A DNA stretch of 64,000 nt from Branchinecta lynchi (taxonomy: Eukaryota; Arthropoda; Branchiopoda; Anostraca; Branchinectidae). Below are positions 1 through 11,875 of the stretch, in pieces (position 1 is the first letter of the stretch; the number at the start of each line of letters is the position of its first letter). A model generated the notes under the pieces. It did no database searches. It had not been told where the DNA came from and saw only the letters and a program-made list of their open reading frames with translations. The DNA is taken from contig JAKZAP010000009.1 of NCBI GenBank assembly GCA_023053575.1, positions 19,325,869-19,389,868 on the forward strand, written 5' to 3'. The translations under genes and the position numbers were made by a program.

Positions 1-77
1 ATCTTTGTTTACTATTGTATCGGGTTTATGTCAGTCGACCTTGGTCTCTTAGTTTGAAAGAGAATGTTGTCTTTAGT

Positions 78-110
78 ATTCCTTCAGCCCAAGCTGACTG
101 AGGATGTTGT
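78..110. repeat. Family B outer-end fragment
   Basis: Short match to the conserved outer end of foldback family B (ATTCCTTCAGCCCAAGCTGAC). The family A copy at 288-886 lies between it and the family B arms at 960-1390, so this may be the detached left end of that element. Confidence 0.5.
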
Positions 111-287
111 CCGATAGCGCTAAGGGGTCGGAAGTCCAGGCCTCGATGCCGAAGCAACTCGAAACCGAATCCGCCTGACAACGCCCCAGTCCAGTGTTGC
201 CAGATTGGCGATTTTTCGCCAGACTTGCGGATTTTTTCGGAGACTGGTGTAAATATTTTTGCAACTGACGTGTGGCGTAAAACGTGG

Positions 288-886
288 TTGGGGGTCCCAA
301 AACGTAAGTGGAGGGATACCTGTGACATGACATCGCAAAAGCCCTACATTTAGGGGTGGGGATTTCAAATTAAGGGTCACATTTGTTTGTTTTTTAAAGC
401 TATTGAGATAGTTGATTTAGGGGTAAGGAGACATGCTGAATCCGAATATGCAAGTTGTGTTCTCAAACGAGGAAATATGTTGTTCAAGCGAGTACGTTCT
501 TCAATGAGGATTCACTGGTAAAGTACAGGTCAAATTCGTAGATGGGTCCTTTTAGTCCCATCTGGGAGGGGTTTCGGGTTTACGGTAAAAACATGTATGT
601 TTTGTAAGCTAATAAGATATTCATTGAGGGGTTAAGGAGGTCCGCTGAATTCATATCTGAACTTAGTTTTCTTGTTCGACAAATGGTTCATCACGAATTT
701 GGCTGAAACTGGAAATTTGGTTGAAGCTCAAAGTTGATCGGTATCGGGGCAAGGAGACATGCTGAATCCATTTTTGAACTTTATTTTAACAGTATTTTAA
801 CGAAGACTGAATGGCGAAGACTTGACCCAATTGTTTGAATGAATTAGATTTTTGGGATCCCATCGAAACCTTTGGTCTTGTTTACT
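288..886 (+). mobile_element. Family A non-autonomous element, copy A1
   Basis: Starts with GGGTCCCAAAACGTAAGTGG and GGGATACCTGTGACATG, ends with TTTTGGGATCCCATCG then a TTTGGTCTTG motif. Inside are diverged tandem units with the GGGTAAGGAGACATGCTGAA motif. The GTCC-rich part of fuller copies is missing here, which makes A1 shorter. Same ends as the copies at 19842, 37669, 53214 and 57868. No ORF. Confidence 0.65.
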
Positions 887-959
887 ACGGTCTGGCAGCA
901 CTGCCCCAGTCACGTGCAGGATGCGAACCCGCGCAGGAGCCTACGCCCGCACGGAGGCA

Positions 960-1390
960 CCGCCCCAGCCAGGTTAGCTGAGATTTGTTGCCATATTTCG
1001 GCCCTTCTTGGCAAGGGTCCTCGTCAGAGTGTAGCTAGAAGAATGGACCTGCTTTCCAATAAACGAATTTTCTAGAAGTTTGAAATCACTGAGAATTGAG
1101 GGGTTATCCACTCCCCGGTTGGTTTACATCCTTTCCCAGGACCGACCCCGCACCAGGCATTTGTTCTACAACAAAATCAAGATTGGGCATTCCCTAAAAA
1201 ATAATATGATACAGATAAGTCGCCGCAAACAGTAAATGAACCGCCTAAAATAGAGATACTTCTAGTTTGTAGAAGATTCATTTGTTTATTGCAGTTTCTT
1301 TTCTTCTCTTGGAACAGCCTGACGAGGACCCTTACCAATAAGGGTCGAAATATCGCAGATGAACATCTCTGACCATTTTTAGCCATTAGC
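960..1390. mobile_element. Family B foldback pair
   Basis: Two inverted family B arms. The left arm (minus) has the hairpin CCCTTCTTGGCAAGGG at 1002-1017; the right arm (plus) has CCTGACGAGGACCCTTACCA at 1320-1339 followed by AATAAGGG and GAAATATCGC. In the right arm the hairpin stem is a perfect GACCCTT/AAGGGTC. The arms are separated by about 300 bp without coding potential. Confidence 0.55.
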
Positions 1391-1700
1391 TGTGTTTTGA
1401 TCGAAGTTCGAAGTTAGCTTCAAACTCAAGCAAAGGTCTCTGGTTAAATACCTTGTTCGGTCATCCCCGGTCTCAGTTTCTTTGTCCTTCAGACTCTGAC
1501 CATCGAACTTTGTGAGTTAGCAAGTTGGAAGTTTGCCAGAACTATTGATGAAACGGCAAGTACGGCGACAGGGCAAGGATCGGCGGAGTAATGCAAAGAC
1601 TAATTAAGCTGTGAACTTCGACGTCGTTTGAAAACGAATTCAGTAAACGGCTAAGCCAACGGTGAACAAAACTTCGATAAAAAACGCAATGTTGTTTAAT
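1386..1700 (+). repeat. Family N dispersed repeat
   Basis: An inverted homolog lies at 36880-37295. Shared pieces include GTTTTGTTC(A/G)CCGTTGGC read from the minus strand here, the ACGTCGAAGTT core, and a segment with TCGAAGTTCGAAGTTAGCTT. A shorter related piece is at 39525-39590. Non-coding, class unknown. Confidence 0.5.
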
Positions 1701-1751
1701 ATATTTGCAGACCCGAATCTTCATTCTCCTAAAAATCTATGTTCCGCTTTT

Positions 1752-3532
1752 TATGGCACTTGCCTCACTTTTCCGTCCGTTTGACGGTCAGTCCCGTGAT
1801 CGCGAGTTATGGTGGGTTTACACACTACCGGCACTGTCGAACCTGTTTGTCATTCGGTCCATCCGTTTGGTTTTCGTGCATTTCAGAAGTTTCCGACCCC
1901 AACTCCCCCAACCATGGTCGCATACAGTTCGAACGCATGTTTTACATGTCGAGGTCATAGATTCTTATCACCCATTAAGTTTCACTCGAATCAGACCACC
2001 CGTCGCAATTTGCAGCAGTTTCCATATTTCCCTTCCCTGCTCCCCCCAAGATGCTGCCTGCAAAGTTTCGTTATCTTAGTACATCTGGAACTATTCTAAC
2101 TCGCAACTACCGGAATTCTAGAAAACCCCATCCACCCCCCCCCCCCCCCCCGAGCCCCGAAACCATCTGGCTCCGTCAATTTCGTATATAGGCCTAATGC
2201 ATGTTCTCCCAATTAAGTTCCGTCCCAATCCCTCAGCTTTAAGCGTTTTCTTAGTTCCTCCCCATCCCCCACAGGTATCGGACCCGACCCAGACTTGACA
2301 CCGAACATCTGAGGCGATAGCTCTTTCGAACTGACAAGTTTCATTCAAATCCGATCACCCGTTCAAAAGTTATGCATGCCACTAGATTCCGGACTTCCCA
2401 TCCATCGACTCCCCCCACGATGGTCGGATCGGAGAAACGACTATTCTCAAGTCAATCTGTTCGGATCCCTGACATACCTGCCAAGTTCCATCGTCCTAGC
2501 CCACCAGGAAGTACGCCGAACTCGCGGGATCACTAGAAGTCCGCCCCCCCCCCCCCAACTCCCCCACAGTGCCCGGATCCGGTCCAGTTATATCAATCAC
2601 GTATCTAGGACTTGTGCTTTTCCTTCCCACCAAGTTTCATCCCTATCCCTCCACTCTAAGCGTTTGTCAAGATTTCCGGTTCCCTCCACCAGCTCCCCCC
2701 GCCAGTGTCATCGAATCCGGTCCGGATTTAAAGTGGGACGTCTGAGACAGGAGGTCATCCTAAATATCAACTTTCATCAAGATCAGATCACCCGTTCGCA
2801 AGTTAAAAATACCTCAATTTTTGCCCTTCTTTGGCGATATTTCAGCCCTTCTTGGCAAGGGTCGAATTCTTCATCAATTTTGGCTTCCCCGTCCCTCCAC
2901 CCCCCCCCCCCCAGATAGTCGGATCGGGGAAGTGACTATTTCCTATTTAATCTGGTCGGGTCCTTGACATGCTTGCCAATTTTCATTGTCCTAGCACATC
3001 AGGAAGCATCGAAATCGCGGGATCACTCGAAATTCGGACCCCCCCCCCCCCCCCGAACTCCCCCAAAGTGAGTGGATCTGTTCCGGTTATGTCAGTCAGG
3101 TATCTAGGACTTGTGCTTGTTGTTTCCACCAAGTTTCATCCGGACCTCTCCACTCTTCGCGTTTTTCAAGGTTTCCGGTTTCCCCCTGCAACTCCCCCCA
3201 ATGTCACCGGATCCGGTCTGGATTTAAAATGGAACGTCTGAGACACGAGGTCCTTCCATATGTCAAGTTTCGTTAAGATCCGATCACCCGTTCGTAAGCT
3301 AAAAATATATGATTTTTCCGGATTCCCCCTCCCTCCACTCTCCTCAAAATGGTCGGATCGGGGAAGCGATTATTTATAATTTAATCTGGTCCGGTCCCTG
3401 ATATGCCTGCAAAGTTTCATCGTCTTAGCTCACCTGGAAGTGCCCGAACTAGCAAAAGCGGTACCGACAGACCGACTGACGGACAGAAATTACAATCGCT
3501 ATATGGCACTTGGCCGAAGGGCAAGTGCCATA
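1752..3532 (+). mobile_element. Family D element D1 (HINE/DINE-like)
   Basis: A 1.8 kb non-coding element. It begins with TATGGCACTTG (1752-1762) and ends in the hairpin TATGGCACTTG-loop-CAAGTGCCATA (3502-3532), so the left end is repeated inside the terminal hairpin. Just before the hairpin is a CCGAC/GGAC-rich run. The body is tandem units of about 420-500 bp marked by CGTATCTAGGACTTGTGCTT (at about 2182, 2601 and 3099) and by poly-C runs of 10-16. A TIR-like fragment GGTGGGTTTACACACT at 1811 resembles the end of the 17738-17969 element. This architecture is known for Helentron-associated elements; that class is inferred. Confidence 0.65.
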
Positions 3533-3669
3533 AAAACGGGGTCTCGCATCCTATTTGTCGGTTATGATTAGAAGGTAATATGATGATGCAACCAAGAAAT
3601 GGCCAGAATAACGTTTCCAGCGGCTCACAGGCTCAGAGTCACCCACGTCAGTAATTCAGTCTTAAAGTA

Positions 3670-3962
3670 ACAATAGTTGCGTTTTTGCAGATACCGTGGT
3701 ATCTGATACCACGGTCTAAAGGCGGTTTTGCAGTTATCGTGGTATCTGATATTCGTCAAATTGGTGGGAAAGAAGTTTGGCCCTTAGTGATGTGACTGAA
3801 TATAAGTTTTTCTTTTGGGATGACTTCGAAAAGCGCAATTTCGGCAATTGTCGTTTTTGCAGAGCAACCGTATATCAGATACCACGGTTACTGCAAAAAC
3901 GACTAATTGCAGATCTAGTTACAGTGGTAACAGATACCATGGTATCTGCCAAAATGCAACTA
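3670..3962. repeat. Foldback palindromes around ACCGTGGTATC
   Basis: Two clustered palindromic segments. At about 3693-3715 ACCGTGGTATC-T-GATACCACGGT is a perfect inverted repeat. At 3849-3902 GTCGTTTTTGCAG is answered by CTGCAAAAACGAC about 30 bases later. A further ATACCATGGTAT lies near 3935-3946. Looks like a small foldback element with rearranged arms. Confidence 0.5.
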
Positions 3963-5820
3963 ATAACTACACCTCAGAATTTCAGATTATTCGCTCGCTT
4001 TCCGTTTTCGTCGGGTAGGCTGATTGTTCTGTTGTATCCCTGATTTGCATTAGGAAATACCGAATTAGCCTTTGAACCGAAATGTGTCGACGAAGATACC
4101 GGGGCGTCCCTATACTGGTTAACTGACCGCAATGAAAAAACAAAATGAATCATAACTTGCGTTAACATGCAAAGGTCATAATTTTGATGCGAAGTTTCTC
4201 ACTAGTGTCGTGACTTGCAGACCGCAAAATTCTATTGTGTTGTCATCATTGAGAAGAAGCGATTTATGAAATTTTTCTGTCGATGATCCGGTCAGGGCCT
4301 TGACTCTTAGGGTATCAAGTCAATCAATTCCATCGATGGCAGGTTCGTTTAGTCGCTAATATCTAACAAACCTGTTGTTGTAACGCATATCCAGTCACGT
4401 AGTTGATGACATGGGATTCACTTGTTATGGATAATGACAGTTTCATCCCAGGGCTGTAATGGGAACCAGTAGCTCCTTGGTAAATTGTCTTCAGAAACTT
4501 GGATATTGTAGTTGTGACATCACATAAATTAACATGGGTTACACCACAGAATAGTGTTAATTAGCCAAGTCGCCATGTAATACACACAAAACCGCTTTTC
4601 ACGGTTCAATCAAATTATATTTTTTTTTGCATTTTTGGCTATTGAATGGTGGATGAGTATTTGTATTGCCTACTTCTGTAAAAGAAAAACAAGTGGAGTA
4701 AAATAAAGAAAAAGAAAGGAAGGAAATGCTAAAATAACTATACATACAAAAACACTAGCACATAAACAGGGGGGGTAAGGGGGTGGTGTGGTTAAAACCG
4801 AGAGTATGCTGAACCCGACAGCTTCCTGTGTTAAACTGAAAAAGACAAGAGAACCAGAGTTTGATGAAAAAAATAATTTCAATTCGAGGAAGTGGACAAG
4901 ATCGCTGTGCGGAGAAAACTCCTGGCGTGATGGGGTTATTTAAGCTGCCTGATCTATTGATAGTTTTGCTATTTGTGTACCAAACTGGCAAGTAGAAAAA
5001 GAGGAATTCACCAGACAGTAAATATGAAATTCGAAGAGCCGATATATCCTTTTTCTTGGGCAGGGGCTGTTATTTGAACTCGCTAGGAAAAGATCCTTGT
5101 GAACAAAAGGTTGCCGTCAGACCCTCAAAGCTTTGCCCTTGGCCTATGTATCTTTAGTGAGAGGGTGATTGTGACTGGTGTTTGAATTTTTTCTGTTACT
5201 CTTTTTCTTCTTTCCTTTTTTCACAGTAGATGTATGCTACTTTGAAGTTTTGGCTTAATTTCTTGTGATCAAAGTATTCAAGATTTAGGTAGCATTCCAG
5301 TGAAGTTATTATAAGTTACGATTATAACAGGAGGGACGAGCGCCGTATTCTGGTAGTTACACGCTCTCTGGAACGAAAATAGTAACAACGCGGACATACG
5401 TCTACGACATCACTCTTACCAAGAATAAATAAGGGAAGAATTGAGAAGACTTGAATCATCCGACGTGTCTTTCCGTCCGATTCTCAAGTATCGCGGGTGG
5501 AGCCTACTCGGCCCTTGTCCCGACCACAGAGTAATTATTGGCGCTGGTTCTTCTGATCGCCGTTCTCCGTGTCAAGAAAGTGCGCCGAATTCAAATTATA
5601 CTTGCTCTTACGGGAGTTCTTGCAGAACCGATAGTTATTATCACTTATGATGCACGAGACCGTCAAAAGTAAATTGTAATGATCGTAACAGTCGTGGAAA
5701 GAAAATAATAAGTGGGAGGAGCCAATTTACTTATTACGGCGGATTCTAGAACGGCAATAATAAAAAGAATAGTAACGATCGTGACGAATAATAAGCCGCT
5801 GGAACGCTAGCAGAGCTTGT
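3963..5820. other. No recognised gene or repeat
   Basis: Low-complexity and unique-looking AT-rich DNA. Stop codons are frequent in all frames. The short open frames near 4670-4990 look spurious (simple sequence). Nothing could be assigned. Confidence 0.5.
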
Positions 5821-5868
5821 TCCTTAAAGGACATGTCGTACCTATAATGACAACGCAACGTACGTAAG

Positions 5869-6332
5869 TAATTGCTCCCTTTCGAATTGCCAAATCGTTG
5901 CCAACCGCGGAAAATATAACCGCAGAGCTCTTGCTAAGCTCTACGCCACTTACCGCGACCACTCGGTCCTTAACCTTTCGGGACTCTACCCCCTGCTGAA
6001 GAAGAAGGATGTAGCAGCTATTCGAATAGCATACTTCCGCTACTGTAAATTCCTCCTCTACTTGCCAATTTGGTATAAAAATCGAAAAATGATAACTAAA
6101 TTTTCAGTAACTAATATAACTGTTAAACTTGACGAGCTGCATAGGAATCTGTCGGTCGCTGCATTTTCTCCACATCACGGTCTTGTCCGTTTGTTTGAAG
6201 TGTAATCTGTTCGATGTGTAAAGTTGTATCCTAATTTTAAGTTGTGTTTCTTTCTTTTCTTTATGTACTCCACTATTTCTATTTTATAGACGTGGGTAAA
6301 TAAAAATATTCATTCATTCATTCATTCAATTT
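5869..6332 (+). pseudogene. Non-LTR retrotransposon 3' end with (ATTC)n tail
   Basis: An open frame without a start runs to a stop at 6204 and ends a protein with LKKKDVAAIRIAYFRYCKFL, LYLPIWYKNRKMITKF and SPHHGLVRLFEV. The same C-terminal pattern recurs at 42640, 45235, 55383 and, on the minus strand, 35022. After the stop come about 100 bp of 3' UTR, an AATAAA-like signal and an ATTC tetranucleotide tail. It is a 5'-truncated copy without the reverse transcriptase domain, inserted in a TTAA MITE. The family assignment rests on these copies sharing a C-terminus and tail structure. Confidence 0.7.
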
Positions 6333-6404
6333 CATATGGTACACTGTAGCCCCTAACGACACCACAAGTTTTGTATGCGCATCATGCTCCCAACGATTGC
6401 TTGC

Positions 6405-6530
6405 TACTATAGCAAGAGAGGATGCTGCTGGACACGACAGCTTAAGATTTGCCATGTCTGAGGCAAATTAAATGATAGTATTCTGTACTATCAATCCATG
6501 CAACTGTTTGGTACAACTGTCATACAACAA
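6405..6530 (-). repeat. Diverged relic of the CCCGATG family
   Basis: Shares GGATGCTGCTGGACAC..., GAGGCAAATTAAATGATAGT and CATGCAACTG with the interior of the intact element at 56764-57049. Ends are not preserved. Confidence 0.45.
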
Positions 6531-6989
6531 AACGGTGCAAATTTTTCATCGAATTGCGAGAAGCTCCCTCGTCAGAAAAACTGGTTGTCTAATTTTTTGT
6601 TTTGTATTTCGCTAGAAGTCAACGGTCCTTGAGGATGGCTTTAAACAGCCAAAGCCGTGGGTAATTTGGAAAAGGCTGAATTGGTTTTAAAGTATTCAAC
6701 TATTTTAGATTATTAGAACATAAGCATTAGGGTGCGAGGCTTTGACTTTTCTGAAGCTGAGCGGTATGTGGCTCTAGTTTCGCATTTTCAACATCGTTGC
6801 TAGAAATTTGGATCTGTTAACTAGGGTGCGTTTAGAAATCTTTCAGACTCGTTTGCCTCGGGTTTTTTTTTTAGAAGAGACAAATATACCAACAGGTTCC
6901 CAATTAAGCGTTTAAAGTCCGTCAAGGCTGGGTCGTCAGAAACTGGACTATCTTCTGACCCGTGAATACAACGACAATCCTTGAATCGG

Positions 6990-7410
6990 TGAGTGGCGGC
7001 AGTTATCTGCCCCCCCCCCCTCCCCCGACATGGCTATTTGGGGTTGGCGTGCGTGTCTTATTTGTGTCATCTAGTTTGCATCCAAAAATAGAAAACTCTA
7101 AAACTCTAAAATCCCTGTATTACTTTGGATCGGATACTTTTTTCGGTCGCTTGAAGCCAAGACTCGAGCGGAGAAATGTTATTACAGCGTGAAAGTTCGG
7201 TAATGAATCACTGTACTAAATAGTGGAGGAGTCACTGGCCAATTTTTTTATTTATTTTTTTTTGGGGGGGTGGGGGGGGCAAGGTATTTACCGACTAGAT
7301 AATTTTTTCCGACTGCTTTTGCAGAAAACCAGATTGATTTACAGTGAAATCGACTATTTTAGCGAAACAGCGAATGTTTTGAAGAAAAATTAAGCGCCCA
7401 CTCGCCCCCC
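6990..7410. repeat. Poly-C and poly-G repeat segments (family J)
   Basis: A C10-12 run near 7010 and a G8-rich run near 7262-7280. AGTCACTGGCCAATTTTTTT followed by a G run and TTTACCGACT matches the segment at 28710-28800. No coding signal. Confidence 0.4.
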
Positions 7411-8740
7411 CTCATACGTCATGCCCCTGCTAAATAGGCTGGAGATAAAGCAGCGTTTTTGAGAAACAAGAAAAAGAGATAGTTCTGACTTCAGCTATAC
7501 TTATCCGAAATGTTACCATTTAATACATTAGTGTCTGTGGACATCTGCCATGCGGGTTTTCCCACAGCTACTAACTTACAGCTTATTTCCACATGACAAG
7601 AACTTATAAATAGCACCGACAAAATGCGTATACCATTCAGAGTAATAGATCAGATCTAATCCAAGTGTCCTTGGGTTGAATGTTTTGGCTTGTCCCCCTG
7701 GCAGGTCTCCTTGTTATCTTCATAGGGTGCCAACCCAGAAGTACTTTATATTTGACCCCCCACTAAGATTAGGGCGTTTTGACTGACCCACCTGGATAGA
7801 TATGCCAATGCCACGGTCGTAGCTCCCATGACGCGCGATTGATATGGTTCTTCGAAAATCCGCCAAGTACTAGTATATGCCTATTCATAACAAGCCGGTC
7901 GTATTCCTTTTCCCGTTAAAGGACATCCCTTACTTTTTCTGCCTTTTGCATTATCCCCAGCTCCCTTATGGAAATATAAGCTACTGAAATCCCCACCTTT
8001 GTTTCGTTCTGTACCAACGAGGTTTTAGCGCTTTTTCGGACGAGCTGAGTTTTCCCTGTCGTGCTACGAAAGCCGAAAGCTTTAAGGCAAGCCCACGTTC
8101 ACAACTTCATAACATGACAGACGTAAGAAGCTTGAAAGTGTTTTTTATTTTTTTTTTAAAGACATGGTGGACCATCGGACCTGTCTTCTGTTTTGGACTT
8201 CTTCTGTTTTGCTTGGTTTCTCCAGTTTTTAACCATGCCACGTTAGTTTTCAATATTTTGCGCTAAGCCGCCACATCGGGGAGCGGGAAGGCTGGCTAGA
8301 GTCGATAAGTGCTATCAAGAAAATCGCTACTTTCACATTAGCGATTGTCGTTTTACGGTAAATTCGTAAAACGACATTTGTAAACCATTTCATCATGAAA
8401 AGATCGTTTTCTAGGAAGAGTTGTGCTCTAATAATAGTATAATTCCGCCAACTGCTCCTATACTCCACTCATAGCAATCTTACGGTTATTGAAAAAAACG
8501 TAAAGACAGATTTGTTGTTGTATTTATTAGATAAATTAGGTTTACTATTCTTGTTTATTTTTTAATACTTTACAAAATTAGATGTTGGTGTTGGCTCTTG
8601 ATGATTTTTTATGATGGTATTTTATGTGGAGGTCGGTTGTATTCCCGAGAACATCTGGTGAGTTATTAATGTGGTGAGTTATTAATTTTTTTATATAGAT
8701 AGCTGTTTCCCAACCAACCGGCGATAGAGCCTTTGGGATT
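7411..8740. other. No gene; one inverted homology to 47480-47640
   Basis: Segment 7930-8130 (CCTTTTGCATTATCCCCAGC... CCCCACCTTTGTTTCGTTCT... CGGACGAGCTGAG) has an inverted diverged relative at 47480-47640. A small inverted repeat GTCGTTTTACG/CGTAAAACGAC sits at 8348-8375. The rest is unassigned. Confidence 0.4.
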
Positions 8741-8744
8741 TTGT

Positions 8745-8960
8745 TCGATAAACAGATTTTGTTTTTTCTCTGTGTTAGTAAACAAAATAGAAAAAACGAT
8801 ATTTTCGGAGTTTTTTATTGATCAGCTAGTTATCCCTCTAAGATCATGTGCGAGGGATAAATACAATTTCAGATATTTCGGTTGCACTTCCGGCGAACCG
8901 TCCTCAAGCTTATCAAGATTTAAGCTGATCTAACTGTCCGATCAAGAAAAAAACCCGAAA
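8745..8960 (+). repeat. Family L MITE-like repeat
   Basis: Shares with the inverted copy at 50484-50662 the core of TTATCCCTCTA..., TGCGAGGGATAAATACAATT and ATTTCGGTTGCACTTCCGGC. The copy at 50484 has clear terminal inverted repeats; here the ends (AATAGAAAAAACGATATTTTC and GAAAACCTCG) are diverged. Confidence 0.5.
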
Positions 8961-9689
8961 ACCTCGTTTTTATTAGAGAAAGACAAATTTAATATATAAT
9001 GGAATATTACAAAAAAAGGCATTATCATAACAGACCTGCCACTTGAAAATCTACACTGATTTGTTTGTGGCAGGAATCAATAATTTAATCATGTAGCATA
9101 ATTATATTGGGAACAAAAAAGAAAAGGGAAAAAAACAAATGTGCATAAACAACTATAGAAAGAACAAATAAATATATTCAATATTATAGACAATATAAGA
9201 CAATTGAACCACGTGGCAATCCAGGACCGATTCATACCCAAGGTAACCCTTTCTCCTCACCCATCTGTACTCATCCAAAACCTTATCATCTTAGTTTTAA
9301 ATATATTTACAAAATCTATTTTGTTTGCAAAAAAATGGTCAGCTTGTCTTCAAACCTTATATTCTATGTTAGTATTACGTTTGTTTTGGATAAGTCCGTA
9401 GAAAGAAGTTGAACGTGAATCTTTTCCGCGATGCAACGCGAAAAGAAAAAAATCTACTTCGAACTGAAATCTACACTGGGTAAAGCGTGTGCTGAACTAG
9501 GTTCAGGCTGCGCTTAAAGCGCTCTCGCCACGTGGTTTACCACGTGGTATTCACAAGCATCACCAATCCATACGGAAAAGCGGAGAATTTTCAGCTTTCG
9601 AAAGTGTAGAAGACGCTGGGGAAACCTGGACGTCTTTACGAACTGTTCTTGTCGTCCTGTCTTACTATACCCGCCGTTTATGGACTAGA

Positions 9690-10109
9690 TAGATAGATAG
9701 ATGTTTAATTAAGCCCTTGGGCCATGAACAAAAAACACAAAACAGTACGTTTACATTTGTTATACGAGCGAACTTTTAATCAACATAAAAAACAACTCCC
9801 TTCAGTCTCCAACTAACCTCACATACTTTTAATTAACTTATTTAAATGGTCCATAAATGCACCAACCCTGCATATACTTCTAGGGTTTGTGCTACTGAGT
9901 AGCTCCTTTACTGACATAATTATACCATTCAAAAACCTCTCACGCGGGACAGATAACTCCTGGCACTTGTAAAGAATGTGGTCCAGATCCCCTACCTCAA
10001 CTTTACAAAATTTACAAATCCGCTTATCCCTTGTCCCTGACCTTTTAATATCCCAAATATTCCCCAAAACTGGAAGACAATTTGCTCGCAGCTGAATCCA
10101 CGAACGCAA
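9690..10109 (-). pseudogene. Non-LTR retrotransposon C-terminus with zinc knuckle and (GATA) tail
   Basis: The minus-strand frame ends a protein with ICKFCKVEVGDLDHILYKCQ, a C-x2-C-x8-H-x4-C knuckle as found at the C-terminus of several non-LTR reverse transcriptases. The stop lies near 9819. The 3' part reads ATGGCCCAAGGGCTTAATTA and then a TATC repeat (9689-9702 on plus). Only about 100 codons remain. Confidence 0.7.
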
Positions 10110-10705
10110 AAATCTTAAAGTCTAGTATACACTTAATGACCATCTCTCTCTGCCTATGCAGAATCTCCGGGTACCTGCGGAAGAAAGGAAGAAATGGTGG
10201 CACAGGTAAGCTAACTCAGGATTTGAGTAGTTAAGTTTGAGTGGTTACGGACACGTTTATTCCTTCTTCCTGATAAGTACTGGCGTGTTTATATGTTTAT
10301 ATGTTTATAAGCACTGGCGTGTTTATATGTTTATATGGTCATATAGAGTATTCTTGCCAGATTTTCAGCATGGTTATCAGTTCCGCAAATAGAAACCAAG
10401 ATTTTTCAGCTTCCGAAAGTGCCGGAAACCCGGCGTGGAAACTTGATCGCCTTTTCCCACCGTAGATGATAATCTTCGTCTTCTTGATGATCTTGGAGTT
10501 CAGATGTTGGTAAATATCAGCCTTAATTGACTCGTACAATTTCTTGATGTTTTCAGTATTTCCAATTGATTTCCGTTTCTCTCAGTTTTCATTTGCCTAT
10601 AAACTGATTTAAACATACATAAATTCAATTTCTCATTATCCTGTATCGAAACAGTTTCACACAAGATATTTATTGCGTACTATTAATTTAACCTTTCATT
10701 TATTC
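10110..10705. other. No recognised feature; short simple repeat
   Basis: A GTTTATATGTTTATATG-type repeat near 10275-10340 contains a duplicated ACTGGCGTGTTTATATG. A short segment near 10390-10440 resembles 9570-9620 (AATTTTTCAGCTT..CGAAAGTG). No gene signal. Confidence 0.4.
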
Positions 10706-10710
10706 AAATC

Positions 10711-10874
10711 AGGTTTGTTTCCTTCCCTGAAGTCGAATCAGAGGATTGACAGCCTGACGAGGACCCTTGCCAAAAAGGGCCGAAATATCGCTGACGAAGA
10801 ATCGTAGCTGACGTATCCGTTGTAAACATTGTTTGAATAAATGTTTCAAAGTCAGTTTGGGCTCAAAGAATATT
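10711..10874 (+). repeat. Family B single arm
   Basis: Near-complete arm: GGTTTGTTTCCTTCCCTGAA, GATTGACAGCCTGACGAGG, hairpin CCCTTGCCAAAAAGGG, GAAATATCGCTGACGAAG, ATCCGTTGTAAACATTG and the outer end AGTCAGTTTGGGCTC. Confidence 0.65.
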
Positions 10875-11461
10875 AAGCTTTCAAATAAAAATCTCAGCAA
10901 TAATGTTCTTCTCCTGAATTGCGCTGGCGTTCAGATGTTGTAAATAACAGCCTTACTGTCTCATTCTTCATTTGCCAACAAACTTCTTTATAAATATAAT
11001 GTATACAATATCTCATTCTTCTGTATCTAAGCAATTTGATACGCATATACTTTTCTTAATTTCTATTAATAATTTAGATTTGTATATACAAATCTTTTTT
11101 GTGTATTCAAAATGATAAGGTGGTAACAAATTAACATTAGACCTTGCTGATGATGACGAGATTGATGAGCCCTGGAAATTTATTCTGGAACCAAACCGCA
11201 TGACTGCTCTGGACTGTAACGTTGACTTGTCGAACGGCACAAATGAGGCCTATCTCCCGCCAGGATTATTAGCTTCGAATAAAAAAAAAACTTGCTCATG
11301 TGCACTAGGAAGTGATCATTCTTGACCATGATCCACATCCATAATAATTGCCTATTATTTCTTCCCGAATGAGTTGCTTAATTAGAGCATACTCAAACAA
11401 AGGTTAAACAGAAGGAGTAACTCCCACTGCATATAAGCCAAAAAGATGACTATTAATCTCA

Positions 11462-11738
11462 GAGCTTGGTCACACTGGTCTCAAGTCACTCAAAGAGCCA
11501 CCTATTCGACGAATAACTGAAAATCCGTAGGGGACGTGAGATTTGATGGCCTTTGTGGCAGCTCGGGTTTAACGAGCAAACTGCAACTAGGGGTCAATTA
11601 GGGTTCCGTTAAAATAATTACGCACGCTGTTTTGCTCTGATAGATCGACAACATTAAGAATTAGTTGTATCTTGTTCTTTTTTCTACTTTTGCAACCCAA
11701 AAAGCCAGGAAATGAGCCAAGTGTGACCGACCAAGCTC
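11462..11738 (+). mobile_element. Family K MITE
   Basis: Ends are GAGCTTGGTCACACTGG and CCAAGTGTGACCGACCAAGCTC, inverted repeats with a small insertion. The body carries ACGTGAGATTTGATGG, GGGGTCAATTAGGG and AACATTAAGAATTAGTTGTA, shared with 34465-34717, 45583-45697 and 62222-62400. Flanks TCA and GTA are not a clean duplication. Confidence 0.6.
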
Positions 11739-11875
11739 GTAAAAAGCAATAGACAAGGCAAGCAGAAGAAGAATGTATTTAGTCCACTAGCTGGTAAAAC
11801 TTATTCGGCATGTAAACTACTATCTGCATTTTCCATTATTTTTATTATTGTTGATCAGTTAAAAATTAAGTAGTG

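Larger units (their letters stand above)
5828..6745 (+). mobile_element. TTAA-type MITE, interrupted copy
   Basis: Starts after TTAA (5824-5827) with AGGACATGTCGTACCTATAA, matching the start of the 33748-34121 copy. Homology stops near 5850 and resumes near 6335 (TACACTGTAGCCCCTAACG, then AGTCAACGG and ACAGCCAAAGCCGTGG), with a retrotransposon 3' end between. The right end is lost near 6745. Confidence 0.55.

Noticed and set aside
1..40. Possible next CBM14 exon reading Val-Asp after an AG near 40
   Set aside because: GTC GAC is followed by TGA instead of a cysteine codon and the upstream tract is not pyrimidine-rich.
2376..3241. Long proline- and serine-rich frames in D1 (and similar at 15178-15741)
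   Set aside because: They run through poly-C tracts and tandem repeat units; the same sequence is open in several frames and the frames shift between units.
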